This document shows positions 1-7,322 of a stretch of 45,281 nt of DNA, in pieces. The number at the start of each line of letters is the position of its first letter. Within the stretch, counting starts at the first letter, position 1. The notes below the pieces were generated by a model that was not told the origin of the DNA, did no database searches, and saw nothing but the letters and a program-made list of their open reading frames with translations. Where the stretch lies: assembly GCA_903885565.1 (NCBI GenBank), contig CAISJI010000248.1, positions 1 through 45,281 of the forward strand. The letters are read 5' to 3'. The position numbers were made by a program, and so were the translations under genes. The stretch comes from an uncultured Planctomycetaceae bacterium. Its GTDB lineage: Bacteria > Planctomycetota > Planctomycetia > Pirellulales > UBA1268.

Positions 1-1581
1 AATGAGCCGCTCCCGCAGAGCGGCGTAGGGGACGTCCTGAACGGCGGTGCCGCCGCGGATCGCGAACACCGCTGCAGTGCCCGCCGCTTGGCCGAGGGCC
101 ATGTAGACCGGCTCCATTCGCAGCGATCCGTAGGCGGCGTGCGAGGCGCTCACGCAGGTCGGCACGAGAAGGTTGGTGCACTCGGCGCGTTTGGGTCGGA
201 TCGCCTGCCACGAGATGCCGTACGGCTTTGGTGGCACGAGCCAGAACACGCCCTCGCGATGCACCTGACCGTCTTCGTTGACGAAATACTGCACGGCGTG
301 CGAGTCGAGTCCAAACGAGCCGAGAGCCACCGGATCGTCACAAGGCTCCGTACCCATGCAGACGCCCTGCGTTACGACCTTGTCGGAGAGCATCCGGCGC
401 CCTTCGCGGACATACAGCTGCGGTGGGAAACCGCTCGTGGCTGTGAACTCGTCGCGGCACCAGCCGTGCTTGGAAACGAACTTGCGGATCGACTCTGGCA
501 CCCGCGGATGGTAAGCGAGCGTCCACATCGCGCCCTTGGCGTAGAGAGCATGCTCGGCGGCGATCCGCTTTCTCGCCCTGTGGTCCGCTTCGGGATAGGT
601 CCAACTCGAGCCAGGCAGATCGGTGCCGACTGCGTGCATGCTGTTCCAGTCAAACTTCCGGTTCGGGAGCTTGTGGATCAGGATAGGGAGGCGGATATCT
701 CCCGATTCGAGGACGCGGATCAGAAGTTCGTGGTCGATGTCGCGGTAGCCATCCGGCTTTTCGAATTGCATCCGATTGGCGGGATCGTCGGTCACGCAGA
801 GCCGATAGTTGTAGGCCTGCACCCCCTTGTCCCCCACGCCGTTGACGAACGCGGCCAAGTCAACCCTGTTGACCCACGGCAAGAGGCCGCTCGCCGGATC
901 ACCCGAGTTTATGTAGGGATCAACCGCTGTGGTGAAGTGGTCCTTGTCCCCCTGCGTGTAGTGCGGCCTGGGTTTGTGGTCGCCACGGCGAATCCCGGCG
1001 AGCGACTCGCCATACTGCGTCTCAGGCTCGCGGCCCACGGTGAAGGAGACACCGGCCTTCGCCATCACATCCCCCTCGAAGCTCGCGTCGATGAACACCT
1101 TGCCGCGGAACGTCCGAGCCGACTCGCTACGGATCGATTCGATCCGGCCATCCTTCTTGACGACGCCGTTGGCCAGGTCGAGCGGCTCATTCGTGATCAC
1201 CTCCACTCCGGCCTCGCGAAGCCATGCTTCGAACACGCTGGCTGCCACCTTCGGTTCGAAGTGGAAGACGCGATTGTCGGAGCCATAGGCCCTGCCAACT
1301 CGCGAGTAGAACTGCGAAGCGACGCCGCCAATCGACCACGCCTTGCCAACATCGCTGCTCGACAGTCCGCCGGTCGTCATTCCGCCGACGTGATCCGAGG
1401 CCTCGACCACCACTACCGTCATACCCATGGCCGATGACTGAATCGCGGCCGCCAAACCGGTGGCGGTGGCCCCGTAGACGATGACGTCGGCCTCCACATC
1501 GGCCGCAACGACCGGTTGGCTGGCGGCAACCACCGCAAGCAGAGCAGCCAGCCTCAACGCCATTCCGCGGAGACGATTCAT
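1..1581 (-). CDS. Secreted FAD-dependent oxidoreductase (3' end beyond window)
   Basis: The minus strand is open from an ATG at 1581 to the window edge (527 codons), so the C-terminus is missing. The N-terminus MNRLRGMALRLAALLAVVAA followed by SQPVVAA is a Sec-type signal peptide. Directly after it comes a Rossmann dinucleotide-binding motif (VIVYGATATGLAAA), then VVVVEASDHVGGMTTGG, the FAD-binding start of the FAD_oxidored family common in planctomycetes. Near the end, RMEPVYMALGQAAGTAA matches the conserved second FAD-contact region. The protein is probably exported and FAD-loaded; the substrate cannot be told. It has no tight operon partner: the next gene upstream ends 321 bases away, with a promoter-like sequence and a structured repeat between. 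The large plus-strand reading frame here (88-1437) is a shadow of this gene. Confidence 0.88.
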   Translation of the reverse strand, partial: MNRLRGMALRLAALLAVVAASQPVVAADVEADVIVYGATATGLAAAIQSSAMGMTVVVVEASDHVGGMTTGGLSSSDVGKAWSIGGVASQFYSRVGRAYGSDNRVFHFEPKVAASVFEAWLREAGVEVITNEPLDLANGVVKKDGRIESIRSESARTFRGKVFIDASFEGDVMAKAGVSFTVGREPETQYGESLAGIRRGDHKPRPHYTQGDKDHFTTAVDPYINSGDPASGLLPWVNRVDLAAFVNGVGDKGVQAYNYRLCVTDDPANRMQFEKPDGYRDIDHELLIRVLESGDIRLPILIHKLPNRKFDWNSMHAVGTDLPGSSWTYPEADHRARKRIAAEHALYAKGAMWTLAYHPRVPESIRKFVSKHGWCRDEFTATSGFPPQLYVREGRRMLSDKVVTQGVCMGTEPCDDPVALGSFGLDSHAVQYFVNEDGQVHREGVFWLVPPKPYGISWQAIRPKRAECTNLLVPTCVSASHAAYGSLRMEPVYMALGQAAGTAAVFAIRGGTAVQDVPYAALRERLI

Positions 1582-1721
1582 GAGGAAGTCACTTGTTGGA
1601 GTGTGAGATCTTGCGCCGTGCCACGCCGGACCTGATACCGACGTCGATAGTGCTGGTTGAGAGCCGATCGCTCCGTTTTGGGAAAAGGATAGCCCGGTTC
1701 ACGGTACTCCCACCATTCAGT

Positions 1722-1751
1722 AGTATATGCGATGATCTTGTATGTGATCAA
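1722..1751 (-). promoter_or_regulatory. Possible sigma70-type promoter of the FAD oxidoreductase gene
   Basis: On the minus strand TTGATC (1751-1746) is followed after 18 bases by TATACT (1727-1722), close to the -35/-10 consensus. Transcription would start near 1715, giving a leader of about 130 bases before the ATG at 1581. The call rests on pattern only. Confidence 0.35.
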
Positions 1752-1773
1752 GTTTATTGCGGGCTCCAACTGC

Positions 1774-1881
1774 CCGTGGAAAAAGTCATCCATGACCCTC
1801 TGGATGGAAGACAGTCCACTCGGTCGACCGGTGAAAACGCCGAGGTTTTTCCACGGTCGACTGGCATCGCATCCGGCGATG
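1774..1881 (+). repeat. Structured intergenic repeat, copy A
   Basis: Copy A of a dispersed element also seen at 33274-33320, 40741-40832 and 44831-44893. It has a GTGGAA start, then CTCTGGATGGAAGACAG and CCACT (shared with copy D), and then two hairpins. The outer stem is GTCGACC (1823-1829) with GGTCGAC (1855-1861), enclosing a GTGAAAAC/GTTTTTCCAC arm pair. The second hairpin is CATCGC (1865-1870) with GCGATG (1876-1881). It lies opposite in sense to both flanking genes, so it is not simply their terminator. Confidence 0.7.
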
Positions 1882-1902
1882 GCGCACTTTTCCCATAGCC
1901 TG

Positions 1903-2991
1903 CTAAGGGGCAGTGGTCAGTGTTTTGAGCAATGGCAGCTGATTGAGCAGAGTCTCACAATAGACCCACTGATCGAGTGTTTCCTTCCATGCACCGGGGA
2001 TCGCATGAACCCCTTTATAGGCACCCAATACCATTCCGATTGCAATGCTCCGTGACGCATTATCGCCACCAACCATTGCGTTGGCTTGAAGTGCTTTTTT
2101 TAATCCGTCTTCTTGGTTTGCATACTTAAGAATAAAATAGAGCGCGCCTGGAAGCGTCCCCTCAGTTGGGCTGGCTTTACCGACTTTGATCGGTTCAGAG
2201 CGGCCGATATCCCATAGTCGTGCCATGCTCGTGAGGGCTAGATCATCCGAGAAGGCCTCTTTAGAAAGTGCCGAGTCAGGATCCGCCTCCTCCGCACATT
2301 TTGCAATTGCCTGAGCCGCCTTGTGCTCAAAAAAGCCCCCCATGAGGAATGCGACGCTTTCAATCGCATCGAGGGGGGTGGCACCATTCATAACTCGTTG
2401 GGTGACACGCGCAAAAAACTCTCCTCCGCCTAATGCATGAGTGTCTCTATGGGTGAACATTGTTTTGCGTGCCGCGTCCACCAATTCCTCTTCGGTTTCG
2501 TAGTAGGCATGGGCCGCAACATGGCGGATAGCCATCGCGTTCGAGATGCCCCCAAGATGTTCAATCGGTGTTCCTCTTCTGACTTGCGCATAGGTCTCTT
2601 GAGTCATGGTGCAAATCCATGAACCCCAGCCATTCTCAAGACGATTCATCCAATGCGGAATCATCGCTGCAACACTCAAGGCTCTCGGGGGATCGGAGAT
2701 AGCCGCCAAATGCTCTAAGACGAGGATGTTGTAATCGCCATAGTCGGTGGTTCCCCCGGCCGTTTTGCCCGGATGGTAATTACGCTCGCCCCATCCGATT
2801 CCATGAGTGTGGCCACCCATCATTTCACCAGGCGACATAAACTTGTCTATCGGCCTATTGCCATAGGCCTTAAAAATCTTTGCGGCATCGTATTCATAAT
2901 GACTGCCAAGGCAGAGGGCGTCACCGACAAGGGCACCAAAAAATGCCCCTTTGATTGCTTCGTCTTTTGGCAAGTGGTTCATACGGTTCAT
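1903..2991 (-). CDS. ADP-ribosylglycohydrolase family protein
   Basis: This 362-residue protein belongs to the ADP-ribosylglycohydrolase (ADP-ribosyl-[dinitrogen reductase] hydrolase/ARH) family, whose members use Mg2+ to cut ADP-ribose from proteins. The N-terminal signature GAFFGALVGDALCLGSHYEY and the C-terminal GGDNASRSIAIGMVLGAYKG place it in the fold. The second metal motif is normally GGDTDT; here it reads GGDNASR, so one or more usual metal-binding Asp/Thr residues are absent and catalysis is uncertain. A GTG at 3015 would add eight residues; ATG 2991 was chosen because the domain begins shortly after it, but neither has a clear ribosome-binding site. Base composition is visibly lower in GC and codon use differs from the flanking genes, suggesting horizontal acquisition. 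No signal peptide is seen, so it should be cytoplasmic. Confidence 0.85.
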   Translation of the reverse strand: MNRMNHLPKDEAIKGAFFGALVGDALCLGSHYEYDAAKIFKAYGNRPIDKFMSPGEMMGGHTHGIGWGERNYHPGKTAGGTTDYGDYNILVLEHLAAISDPPRALSVAAMIPHWMNRLENGWGSWICTMTQETYAQVRRGTPIEHLGGISNAMAIRHVAAHAYYETEEELVDAARKTMFTHRDTHALGGGEFFARVTQRVMNGATPLDAIESVAFLMGGFFEHKAAQAIAKCAEEADPDSALSKEAFSDDLALTSMARLWDIGRSEPIKVGKASPTEGTLPGALYFILKYANQEDGLKKALQANAMVGGDNASRSIAIGMVLGAYKGVHAIPGAWKETLDQWVYCETLLNQLPLLKTLTTAP

Positions 2992-3231
2992 CCAATTGTT
3001 GCTTTGTTCAATCACGACACAGGGCGGGTGGTGTCAGCGGGTTTGGGATCAGGATTTCCAAGGCGGACCAATGCATGCTGTGATTCAAAGGATCCCCCAC
3101 ACTGAATACCTCCTGCAGGGAGCGAACAAGCGCGGTATTGTCGCAGAAAACCGGGAAAAAAGATCTTGCCGGCACGGATTCCGGCACACAACTCGATGAA
3201 GATGGCGACGATCTCCTCCTCCTGCTCCCAG

Positions 3232-3857
3232 GCCGACGCAAGAAGAATGAGGGCTGAAAAGCAAAGTGCGCAGGCAATTCAGGCCGACGACGACCAGCGT
3301 GGACCCTTAAAAAAGCCTGCCCCCAATGTCCTGAACCGTGACTTCGCTGCCTCGGCGCCGAATCAAAAATGGGTGGCCGACATCACATAGCTGAAGACCG
3401 AGCAGGGATGGGTCTGTCTGGCTGTCGTTCTCCACCTCTTCAGTCGCAAGATCGTGGGCTGGTCGATGGCGAATCGCTCGCCACTGATCTCGTGGCCTCA
3501 TTGCTGCGCCAGGCAATAGAGTCGCGAAGAACAGTCGGCTCGCGATTGATGCACCACAGCGATCAGGGATGCCAGTACACCTGCGATGCCTATCGAGGTC
3601 TGCTCAACTCAAAAGGGCTCCAGTGCTCGATGAGTCGCCTAGGGTCATGCCACGACAACACCGTCGCGGAACGATTCTTCTGGTCCCTCAAGTACGAATG
3701 GATGAATCATGTCACGCTCACCGACCTCGAAGATGCCAGGAGAAACGTCTTCGAGTACATCGTCACCTTCTACAACTCAAAGAGAATCCACCAGGCGCTC
3801 GGATACCGAATGCCCGACAGGCGTGAAGCCGATCACGCCCCGGCTGTGGCGGTGTGA
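3232..3857 (+). pseudogene. IS3-family transposase (OrfB, DDE integrase) remnant
   Basis: Fragments of one transposase lie in two frames. The first (from about 3232) reads RAEKQSAQAI, then NVLNRDFAASAPNQKWVADI, the start of the rve integrase core; a TAG at 3388-3390 sits where the family has Tyr. Reading on in the same frame gives LKTEQGWVCLAVVLHLFSRK. A frameshift near 3480 then moves the match to the frame ending at 3857, with LMHHSDQGCQYTCDAYRGLL, CHDNTVAERFFWSLK (the catalytic Glu region) and YNSKRIHQALGY. The N-terminal helix-turn-helix part and OrfA are missing. With an internal stop, a frameshift and a lost 5' half, the element is dead. No terminal inverted repeats could be identified by eye. 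Confidence 0.85.
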
Positions 3858-3914
3858 AACCTCCCCGCGGATCCAATTCGACCGACGATGTCGCGGATCA
3901 GCCGATCGGGCGCC

Positions 3915-3960
3915 CCGAAAAAGAAACCGGGCCGGGCACCTTGCGTCGCCCAGCCCGGTT
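3915..3960 (-). terminator. Rho-independent terminator of the PEP-CTERM gene
   Basis: AACCGGGC (3925-3932) pairs with GCCCGGTT (3953-3960), with the inner stem extended by GGGC/GCCC. On the minus strand the stem is followed by TTTCTTTTTC. It lies 25 bases beyond the stop of the gene at 3986. Confidence 0.8.
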
Positions 3961-3985
3961 GAGTTTATCAGTCGTTCAAAGAAGC

Positions 3986-4636
3986 TCAGCCAGCCAGAAC
4001 AGCCTTCAGGCCTCGCCGCCGCCGCTGCTCGACCATCGCCAGCACACCGGCGACGAGTGAGAGAGCGCTTGAGCCAGTGGCGGGGTCGATCTCGGGGACA
4101 GCAGAAACGTCACCGCCTCCTGCCAAGATCGCCACATTGGCTTCCGACTGCACGGCGGCGTTGCCAAAGAGGATGTAGGGGGCAGTAGAGGCGCTAAACT
4201 GCAGCCAGCCGTAGAGATAGCCAGACAACGAATTGTCGTCATATGCGCCAGCCGCATGAAAACGAACGCCAATGTAGGCGCCGGTTTGGGGAAGAGAAAA
4301 ACTTGTGTCGTTTGGTGTCCACGAGAGACTGCCATCGATGACCGTGTCTTTGGCAAGAGTGACGGGTGTAAACTCATTGAGGCCCATTCTGCTAAAGAGG
4401 ATTAGCCCATCTCCATTGCCAGCCTGAAGCTGAGCGTTAACATTACCGTTGGGGCCCCCAAGAGCTACTTGCGGGGTTGCCAGATGGTAGAAAACCACAG
4501 TCATAGTAGTAGCGTCAGTTGTCGATGACGTGTTCAAATCAACAGCTACGACGCCTGCGAGTGACTGGGTCGCAGTCCCCGCTATGGCACACGACGAAAG
4601 GGCCACAATCGCCCAAGATCGAACAAAGCTTTTCAT
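3986..4636 (-). CDS. PEP-CTERM sorting-domain exported protein (VPEID type)
   Basis: This 216-residue protein starts with a Sec signal (MKSFVRSWAIVALSSCAIAG, cleavage likely after SLA). A beta-rich, low-complexity body follows (QTGAYIGVRFHAAGAYDDNS, GYLYGWLQFSAS). The C-terminus is tripartite: VPEIDPATG, a hydrophobic stretch SSALSLVAGVLAMV, then the basic tail EQRRRRG. That is the PEP-CTERM sorting signal; the VPEID form is frequent in planctomycetes. Such proteins are exported and processed at the envelope by an exosortase, often together with exopolysaccharide. The open frame continues upstream to 5290, but the signal peptide fixes the start at 4636. A terminator follows the stop. Function beyond surface or export localisation is unknown. 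Confidence 0.8.
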   Translation of the reverse strand: MKSFVRSWAIVALSSCAIAGTATQSLAGVVAVDLNTSSTTDATTMTVVFYHLATPQVALGGPNGNVNAQLQAGNGDGLILFSRMGLNEFTPVTLAKDTVIDGSLSWTPNDTSFSLPQTGAYIGVRFHAAGAYDDNSLSGYLYGWLQFSASTAPYILFGNAAVQSEANVAILAGGGDVSAVPEIDPATGSSALSLVAGVLAMVEQRRRRGLKAVLAG

Positions 4637-4727
4637 AACTGGAGGAATCCTGTCTTTGTGGGGAGGGGAAGTGGGGCAGCGGGTCGTTGCAGGTCGTCGA
4701 TTCGTTTCAAAAACCGTGATTAGACTA

Positions 4728-4744
4728 CCCCCCCCCTTTTTTTT
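4728..4744. repeat. Homopolymer junction C9-T8
   Basis: Nine C are followed directly by eight T on the plus strand (A8G9 on the minus strand), about 90-110 bases upstream of the PEP-CTERM start codon. It is the only such double homopolymer noticed in the window and is prone to slippage; it may lie in the promoter region of that gene. Confidence 0.9.
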
Positions 4745-4775
4745 GGCAAGCAATGAAAAATAAAAAAGGACGAAA

Positions 4776-4815
4776 CGACGCTGGCGCGCACCAAACGACA
4801 CTGGCGCGCACCAAA
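4776..4815. repeat. Tandem 20-bp repeat, two units
   Basis: The unit CGACGCTGGCGCGCACCAAA (4776-4795) is repeated at 4796-4815 with one change. It lies in the 442-base gap between the AbiEii stop (5079) and the PEP-CTERM start (4636), a gap in which no gene was recognised. Confidence 0.85.
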
Positions 4816-5078
4816 CGGGCAGACGGCACCGCCATTCATGAGGGTTTCGTGAGCAGGCTTCGAAGCGACCGCTGTCTCCTCCGCGCCGATCCGGGAGCCG
4901 TTTCCCCCGCATGCCTGCCCAGCGAAGGGAGCGCTGATCACTCTGAAGACCCGGTGGGCCGACTGACCTAGACGACCGTGTGGGTCCTGCGTTGGTCCAG
5001 CGTGTGTCGACTCCTTTTCTCGCCCAGATACCGCTTCGGGAACCCAGCCTGGATGGCGAACATTCAGCCGCGTACGGG

Positions 5079-5708
5079 TTACGCAGTTCCTTCGACGACT
5101 TCACATCGCCAGTCGGCAAATGAGTCAGGCAGGACTTCTGCGACCCAAGGCCGGATCGGGTGCCGACCCACCGGTTGCTGGTCGGCGAGGGAGCCGAACT
5201 CCATTTTGACCGACCGCCGGAGGTACTGGAACCCCGGGGGCTGCGATGACGGATAATGAAACAGGAGCACCGGCGAATTCGTGTTGGCATCCGTCGTGAA
5301 CTCCAACCACATCTGATCTCTTGTGCCGAGAACTCCTTCTACAGCCGCTTCCATCGCAGGAGCGATTTGGTCTCGCACCGCTACTCTGCATGCAGCTTCT
5401 GCCTTCGCCAGCCACTTGCTCGCCTGATTTCGACTTGTGACTGCTTCAGGGAGATTCAGAAATGCAGGCGACAAAGACAAGTCGATGTCTTCCGAGAATC
5501 GGTCGATGACGCCGAACACCTTCGACAATGAGGTGCCGCCTTTAAATACCAGATTGCCCGCAAACTGCGATTCAAACAGAATGCCCAGCAGCCAACACAA
5601 CCAGAAGTCCTTTTCCAAGACCACTGGGGATACGTTTCGGTGCAATTCCGCCTGTTCGATGGACAGGCGGCGTTCGTCGGAGGGCAGTTCGAGGAAGGCG
5701 AGCCTCAT
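5079..5708 (-). CDS. AbiEii-type nucleotidyltransferase toxin, apparently C-terminally truncated
   Basis: This 209-residue protein carries the AbiEii/AbiGii (COG2253, DUF1814) nucleotidyltransferase core: FKGGTSLSKVFG followed by DRFSEDIDLSL, the Gly-Ser loop and the Asp pair that bind metal and NTP. In type IV AbiE systems this toxin acts on nucleic acids (tRNA in studied relatives). The start is ATG 5708, overlapping the stop of the upstream antitoxin gene by 4 bases (ATGA), which implies translational coupling. A longer frame to 5750 is not needed. Homologues usually run near 280-300 residues; here the frame stops at 5079 shortly after FADWRCEVVEGTA, so the C-terminal domain is lost. The next 100 bases in other frames read PKRYLGEK, faintly like the family's xRTxWEK motif, so a frameshift is possible. 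Activity is doubtful. Confidence 0.78.
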   Translation of the reverse strand: MRLAFLELPSDERRLSIEQAELHRNVSPVVLEKDFWLCWLLGILFESQFAGNLVFKGGTSLSKVFGVIDRFSEDIDLSLSPAFLNLPEAVTSRNQASKWLAKAEAACRVAVRDQIAPAMEAAVEGVLGTRDQMWLEFTTDANTNSPVLLFHYPSSQPPGFQYLRRSVKMEFGSLADQQPVGRHPIRPWVAEVLPDSFADWRCEVVEGTA

Positions 5709-6331
5709 GCATCCTTCTCGGCGAGTTCCCGAAAGATTGGGTGCATCCATGCCGGGGCAAGCCTGATGTCCTTCAGGAGTTCTCGCCGCTTGTTGGCCGG
5801 TAGGGTCTGCTTCAGGTGTTTGCGGCGGGCCGCAGTCACGTGTTCTTTGCCCAGTTCGCGAAGGGCTTGGATGAGTAAGCCGCTCAGGCGTCCTGCGGTT
5901 TCCATGTTCTTCGCGGTGGTACGCCGAAGCTGGATCGTGGTCGGGCCGATCTTCACCGTCCGGCTCGGTCCATCTGTCAGGAACACCGCTTTTGCAGGCA
6001 CCTGCTCGGTGAGTCCGAGAGTATTGGCTGCGTAGGCTCCCGCTGGCTGAAGGCGTGTGCGGTCGCGGCCCGCCAGAGCCTTGGCCATGGCGTCGGCGGA
6101 TGGCAAAAGGAAACCGAGCGATGCATGTTCTTTGGGAAAGTCGTACACGCCACGCGCCAGTCGGCGGATTGTCCCCTTCCGAGCAAGGCGGTGGAGCACG
6201 ATGTCGACCGTTGCTCGGCTCCCAAGCTCAAGGAATTCGGCAGGCACAAACACCGATCCACGGCCACGCCGTGCGATTGCGGCAACGATCTGCGAATCAA
6301 TGCTTTGAGGGTTTTTTCGCGAGGCCTTCAT
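5705..6331 (-). CDS. AbiEi-type antitoxin / transcriptional regulator (DUF6088-like)
   Basis: This 208-residue protein lies directly upstream of the AbiEii gene, with which it shares an ATGA overlap. An N-terminal winged-helix-like part (about 1-65: SIDSQIVAAIARRGRGSVFV, then RLARKGTIRRLARGVYDFP) matches AbiEi/DUF6088 regulators, which bind inverted repeats in their own promoter and neutralise the partner toxin. The middle contains the family's PAGAYAANTLGLTEQVPAKA stretch. The gene appears intact. The ATG at 6331 is preceded by a consensus-like promoter whose predicted start point falls on the start codon, and by an inverted repeat overlapping the -10 box, so leaderless, autoregulated expression is likely. 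The assignment rests on motif recognition and gene order. Confidence 0.78.
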   Translation of the reverse strand: MKASRKNPQSIDSQIVAAIARRGRGSVFVPAEFLELGSRATVDIVLHRLARKGTIRRLARGVYDFPKEHASLGFLLPSADAMAKALAGRDRTRLQPAGAYAANTLGLTEQVPAKAVFLTDGPSRTVKIGPTTIQLRRTTAKNMETAGRLSGLLIQALRELGKEHVTAARRKHLKQTLPANKRRELLKDIRLAPAWMHPIFRELAEKDA

Positions 6332-6367
6332 GTAAGAAATAATAGGCTGTTTTTCTTACGCTTACAA
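6332..6367 (-). promoter_or_regulatory. abiE promoter with overlapping operator-like inverted repeat
   Basis: On the minus strand TTGTAA (6367-6362), a 17-base spacer and TATTAT (6344-6339) form a near-consensus promoter. The predicted start is about 6332, immediately before the ATG at 6331. GTAAGAAA (6332-6339) and TTTCTTAC (6352-6359) form a perfect 8-bp inverted repeat across the -10 box, suited to autorepression by AbiEi. Confidence 0.6.
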
Positions 6368-6447
6368 ACGGAAAAAATGTGGTGGTTCGCTCGGGGATTC
6401 GCCTCGGTTTCTAACCCCGAACAGCCCCACAACCTCCAGAAACGCCG

Positions 6448-6504
6448 AGAGGCAGGAGGTTTTGCCACCTCCTGCCTCTGACTGCCACTCCTTGCGAGAG
6501 TGGC
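6448..6504 (-). terminator. Two hairpins downstream of tRNA-Asn
   Basis: AGAGGCAGGAGGT (6448-6460) pairs perfectly with ACCTCCTGCCTCT (6467-6479) over a 6-base loop. Next to it GCCACTC (6484-6490) pairs with GAGTGGC (6498-6504). They follow the tRNA on its own strand and probably serve in 3' processing or termination; there is no strong U-run. Confidence 0.5.
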
Positions 6505-6508
6505 GTAG

Positions 6509-6580
6509 CTCCCCGACTAGGATTCGAACCTAGAACCTAGCGGTTAACAGCCGCTCGCTCTACCGTTGAGCTATCGGGGA
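6509..6580 (-). tRNA. tRNA-Asn (anticodon GTT)
   Basis: The minus strand folds as a complete 72-base tRNA: acceptor arms TCCCCGA/TCGGGGA, D stem GCTC/GAGC, anticodon stem AGCGG/CCGCT with loop CTGTTAA (anticodon GUU), T stem CTAGG/CCTAG with loop TTCGAAT, discriminator G. CCA is not encoded. The accessory stretch at 1.9-6.4 kb lies on its 3' side, the usual side for integrated elements, but no second copy of the tRNA 3' end was found by eye. Confidence 0.97.
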
Positions 6581-6748
6581 ATAATTCTGCAAAAAACGTC
6601 TGCAAAAACAGGCCGCCTCAAAAGAGCAGCCCGAGCCGTCAACGGCCCAGCGGCAACGCCCTCTCTTCCACACGTTACCGCATCAGACCGACGGAAACGA
6701 GGGGGGGCTGCGGCGCCCGTTTTTTCCACGTTTTATAGGCCAAAACAC

Positions 6749-7234
6749 TCAATCCCGCCGCTTCTCCATCAGCACGCTGTTGCCCTTGGCGTTGTATTCA
6801 AGGCGCGTCATGAACGTGCGCATGAGCATCACTCCCCGGCCACTCGGCACCTCCCACCGCTCCTCCGAGGTGCAGTCAGGCACCGCCTTGGGGTCGAAGC
6901 CCGCCCCCTCGTCGGTGATCTCCACGCGGGCCAATTCGGCCGAGATCAGACACTCCACATGCACTTTCTTGTTCGGATCGAGTTTGTTGCCGTGGACGAT
7001 CGCATTGACGATCGCCTCCTCCGCAGCCAGATGGATGCTGAAGATGTCGGCCGGCGGCCAGCCATGTGCCCCCAAATGCTCCAGCAACGGTTCCGTCACC
7101 AGGCGGCTGATACCGCGCTCGCTCGGCAGATCGATGATGCACTGCCACGCCGCTGGCTGCTGCTCACGGGCCGTCACTTCTGCAGGCTTATCGGCGGCAG
7201 GCGTACCGGCAGCAGGTGAGTTTTTGTGTTTCAT
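6749..7234 (-). CDS. Anti-sigma regulatory factor, HATPase_c serine kinase (RsbW/SpoIIAB-like)
   Basis: This 161-residue GHKL-fold ATPase has the N box EEAIVNAIVHGNK (72-84), the G1 box DEGAGFDP (108-115) and the G2 box GRGVMLM (132-138), as in RsbW/SpoIIAB kinases. These bind ATP, phosphorylate a STAS-domain antagonist on Ser and release or hold a sigma factor or other effector. The gene downstream of a STAS-domain gene (7323-7682) is the expected partner. ATG 7234 is the preferred start: it leaves an 88-base gap to the STAS gene and removes an atypical hydrophobic extension that would overlap that gene. An ATG at 7246 is also possible. No sigma factor or PP2C phosphatase lies nearby, so the module's output is encoded elsewhere. 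Confidence 0.85.
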   Translation of the reverse strand: MKHKNSPAAGTPAADKPAEVTAREQQPAAWQCIIDLPSERGISRLVTEPLLEHLGAHGWPPADIFSIHLAAEEAIVNAIVHGNKLDPNKKVHVECLISAELARVEITDEGAGFDPKAVPDCTSEERWEVPSGRGVMLMRTFMTRLEYNAKGNSVLMEKRRD

Positions 7235-7322
7235 CGATTTCCGCATCCCATGCCGGAGGGCCGTGACCTGCCAACTCAAGAAGAAAATGTACGCCTCAAA
7301 AACAACAATCAGCCAACGAAAA

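Noticed and set aside
88..1437. Long plus-strand open frame of 449 codons
   Set aside because: It mirrors the FAD oxidoreductase on the minus strand, which has a signal peptide and Rossmann motif; the plus-strand translation is His/Arg/Val-rich with no domain.
1578..1793. 71-codon minus-strand frame whose TGA overlaps the FAD oxidoreductase ATG
   Set aside because: The ATGA overlap is tempting, but its first codons lie in repeat copy A and upstream of the predicted promoter, and no domain or ribosome-binding site is seen.
4637..5290. N-terminal extension of the PEP-CTERM protein to a 434-residue product
   Set aside because: A clear signal peptide begins at 4636; the extension overlaps the AbiEii gene and has no protein-like features.
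1..6509. Attachment-site duplication of the tRNA-Asn 3' end
   Set aside because: No second copy of the tRNA 3' sequence was found by eye on the left side, so att sites cannot be claimed.
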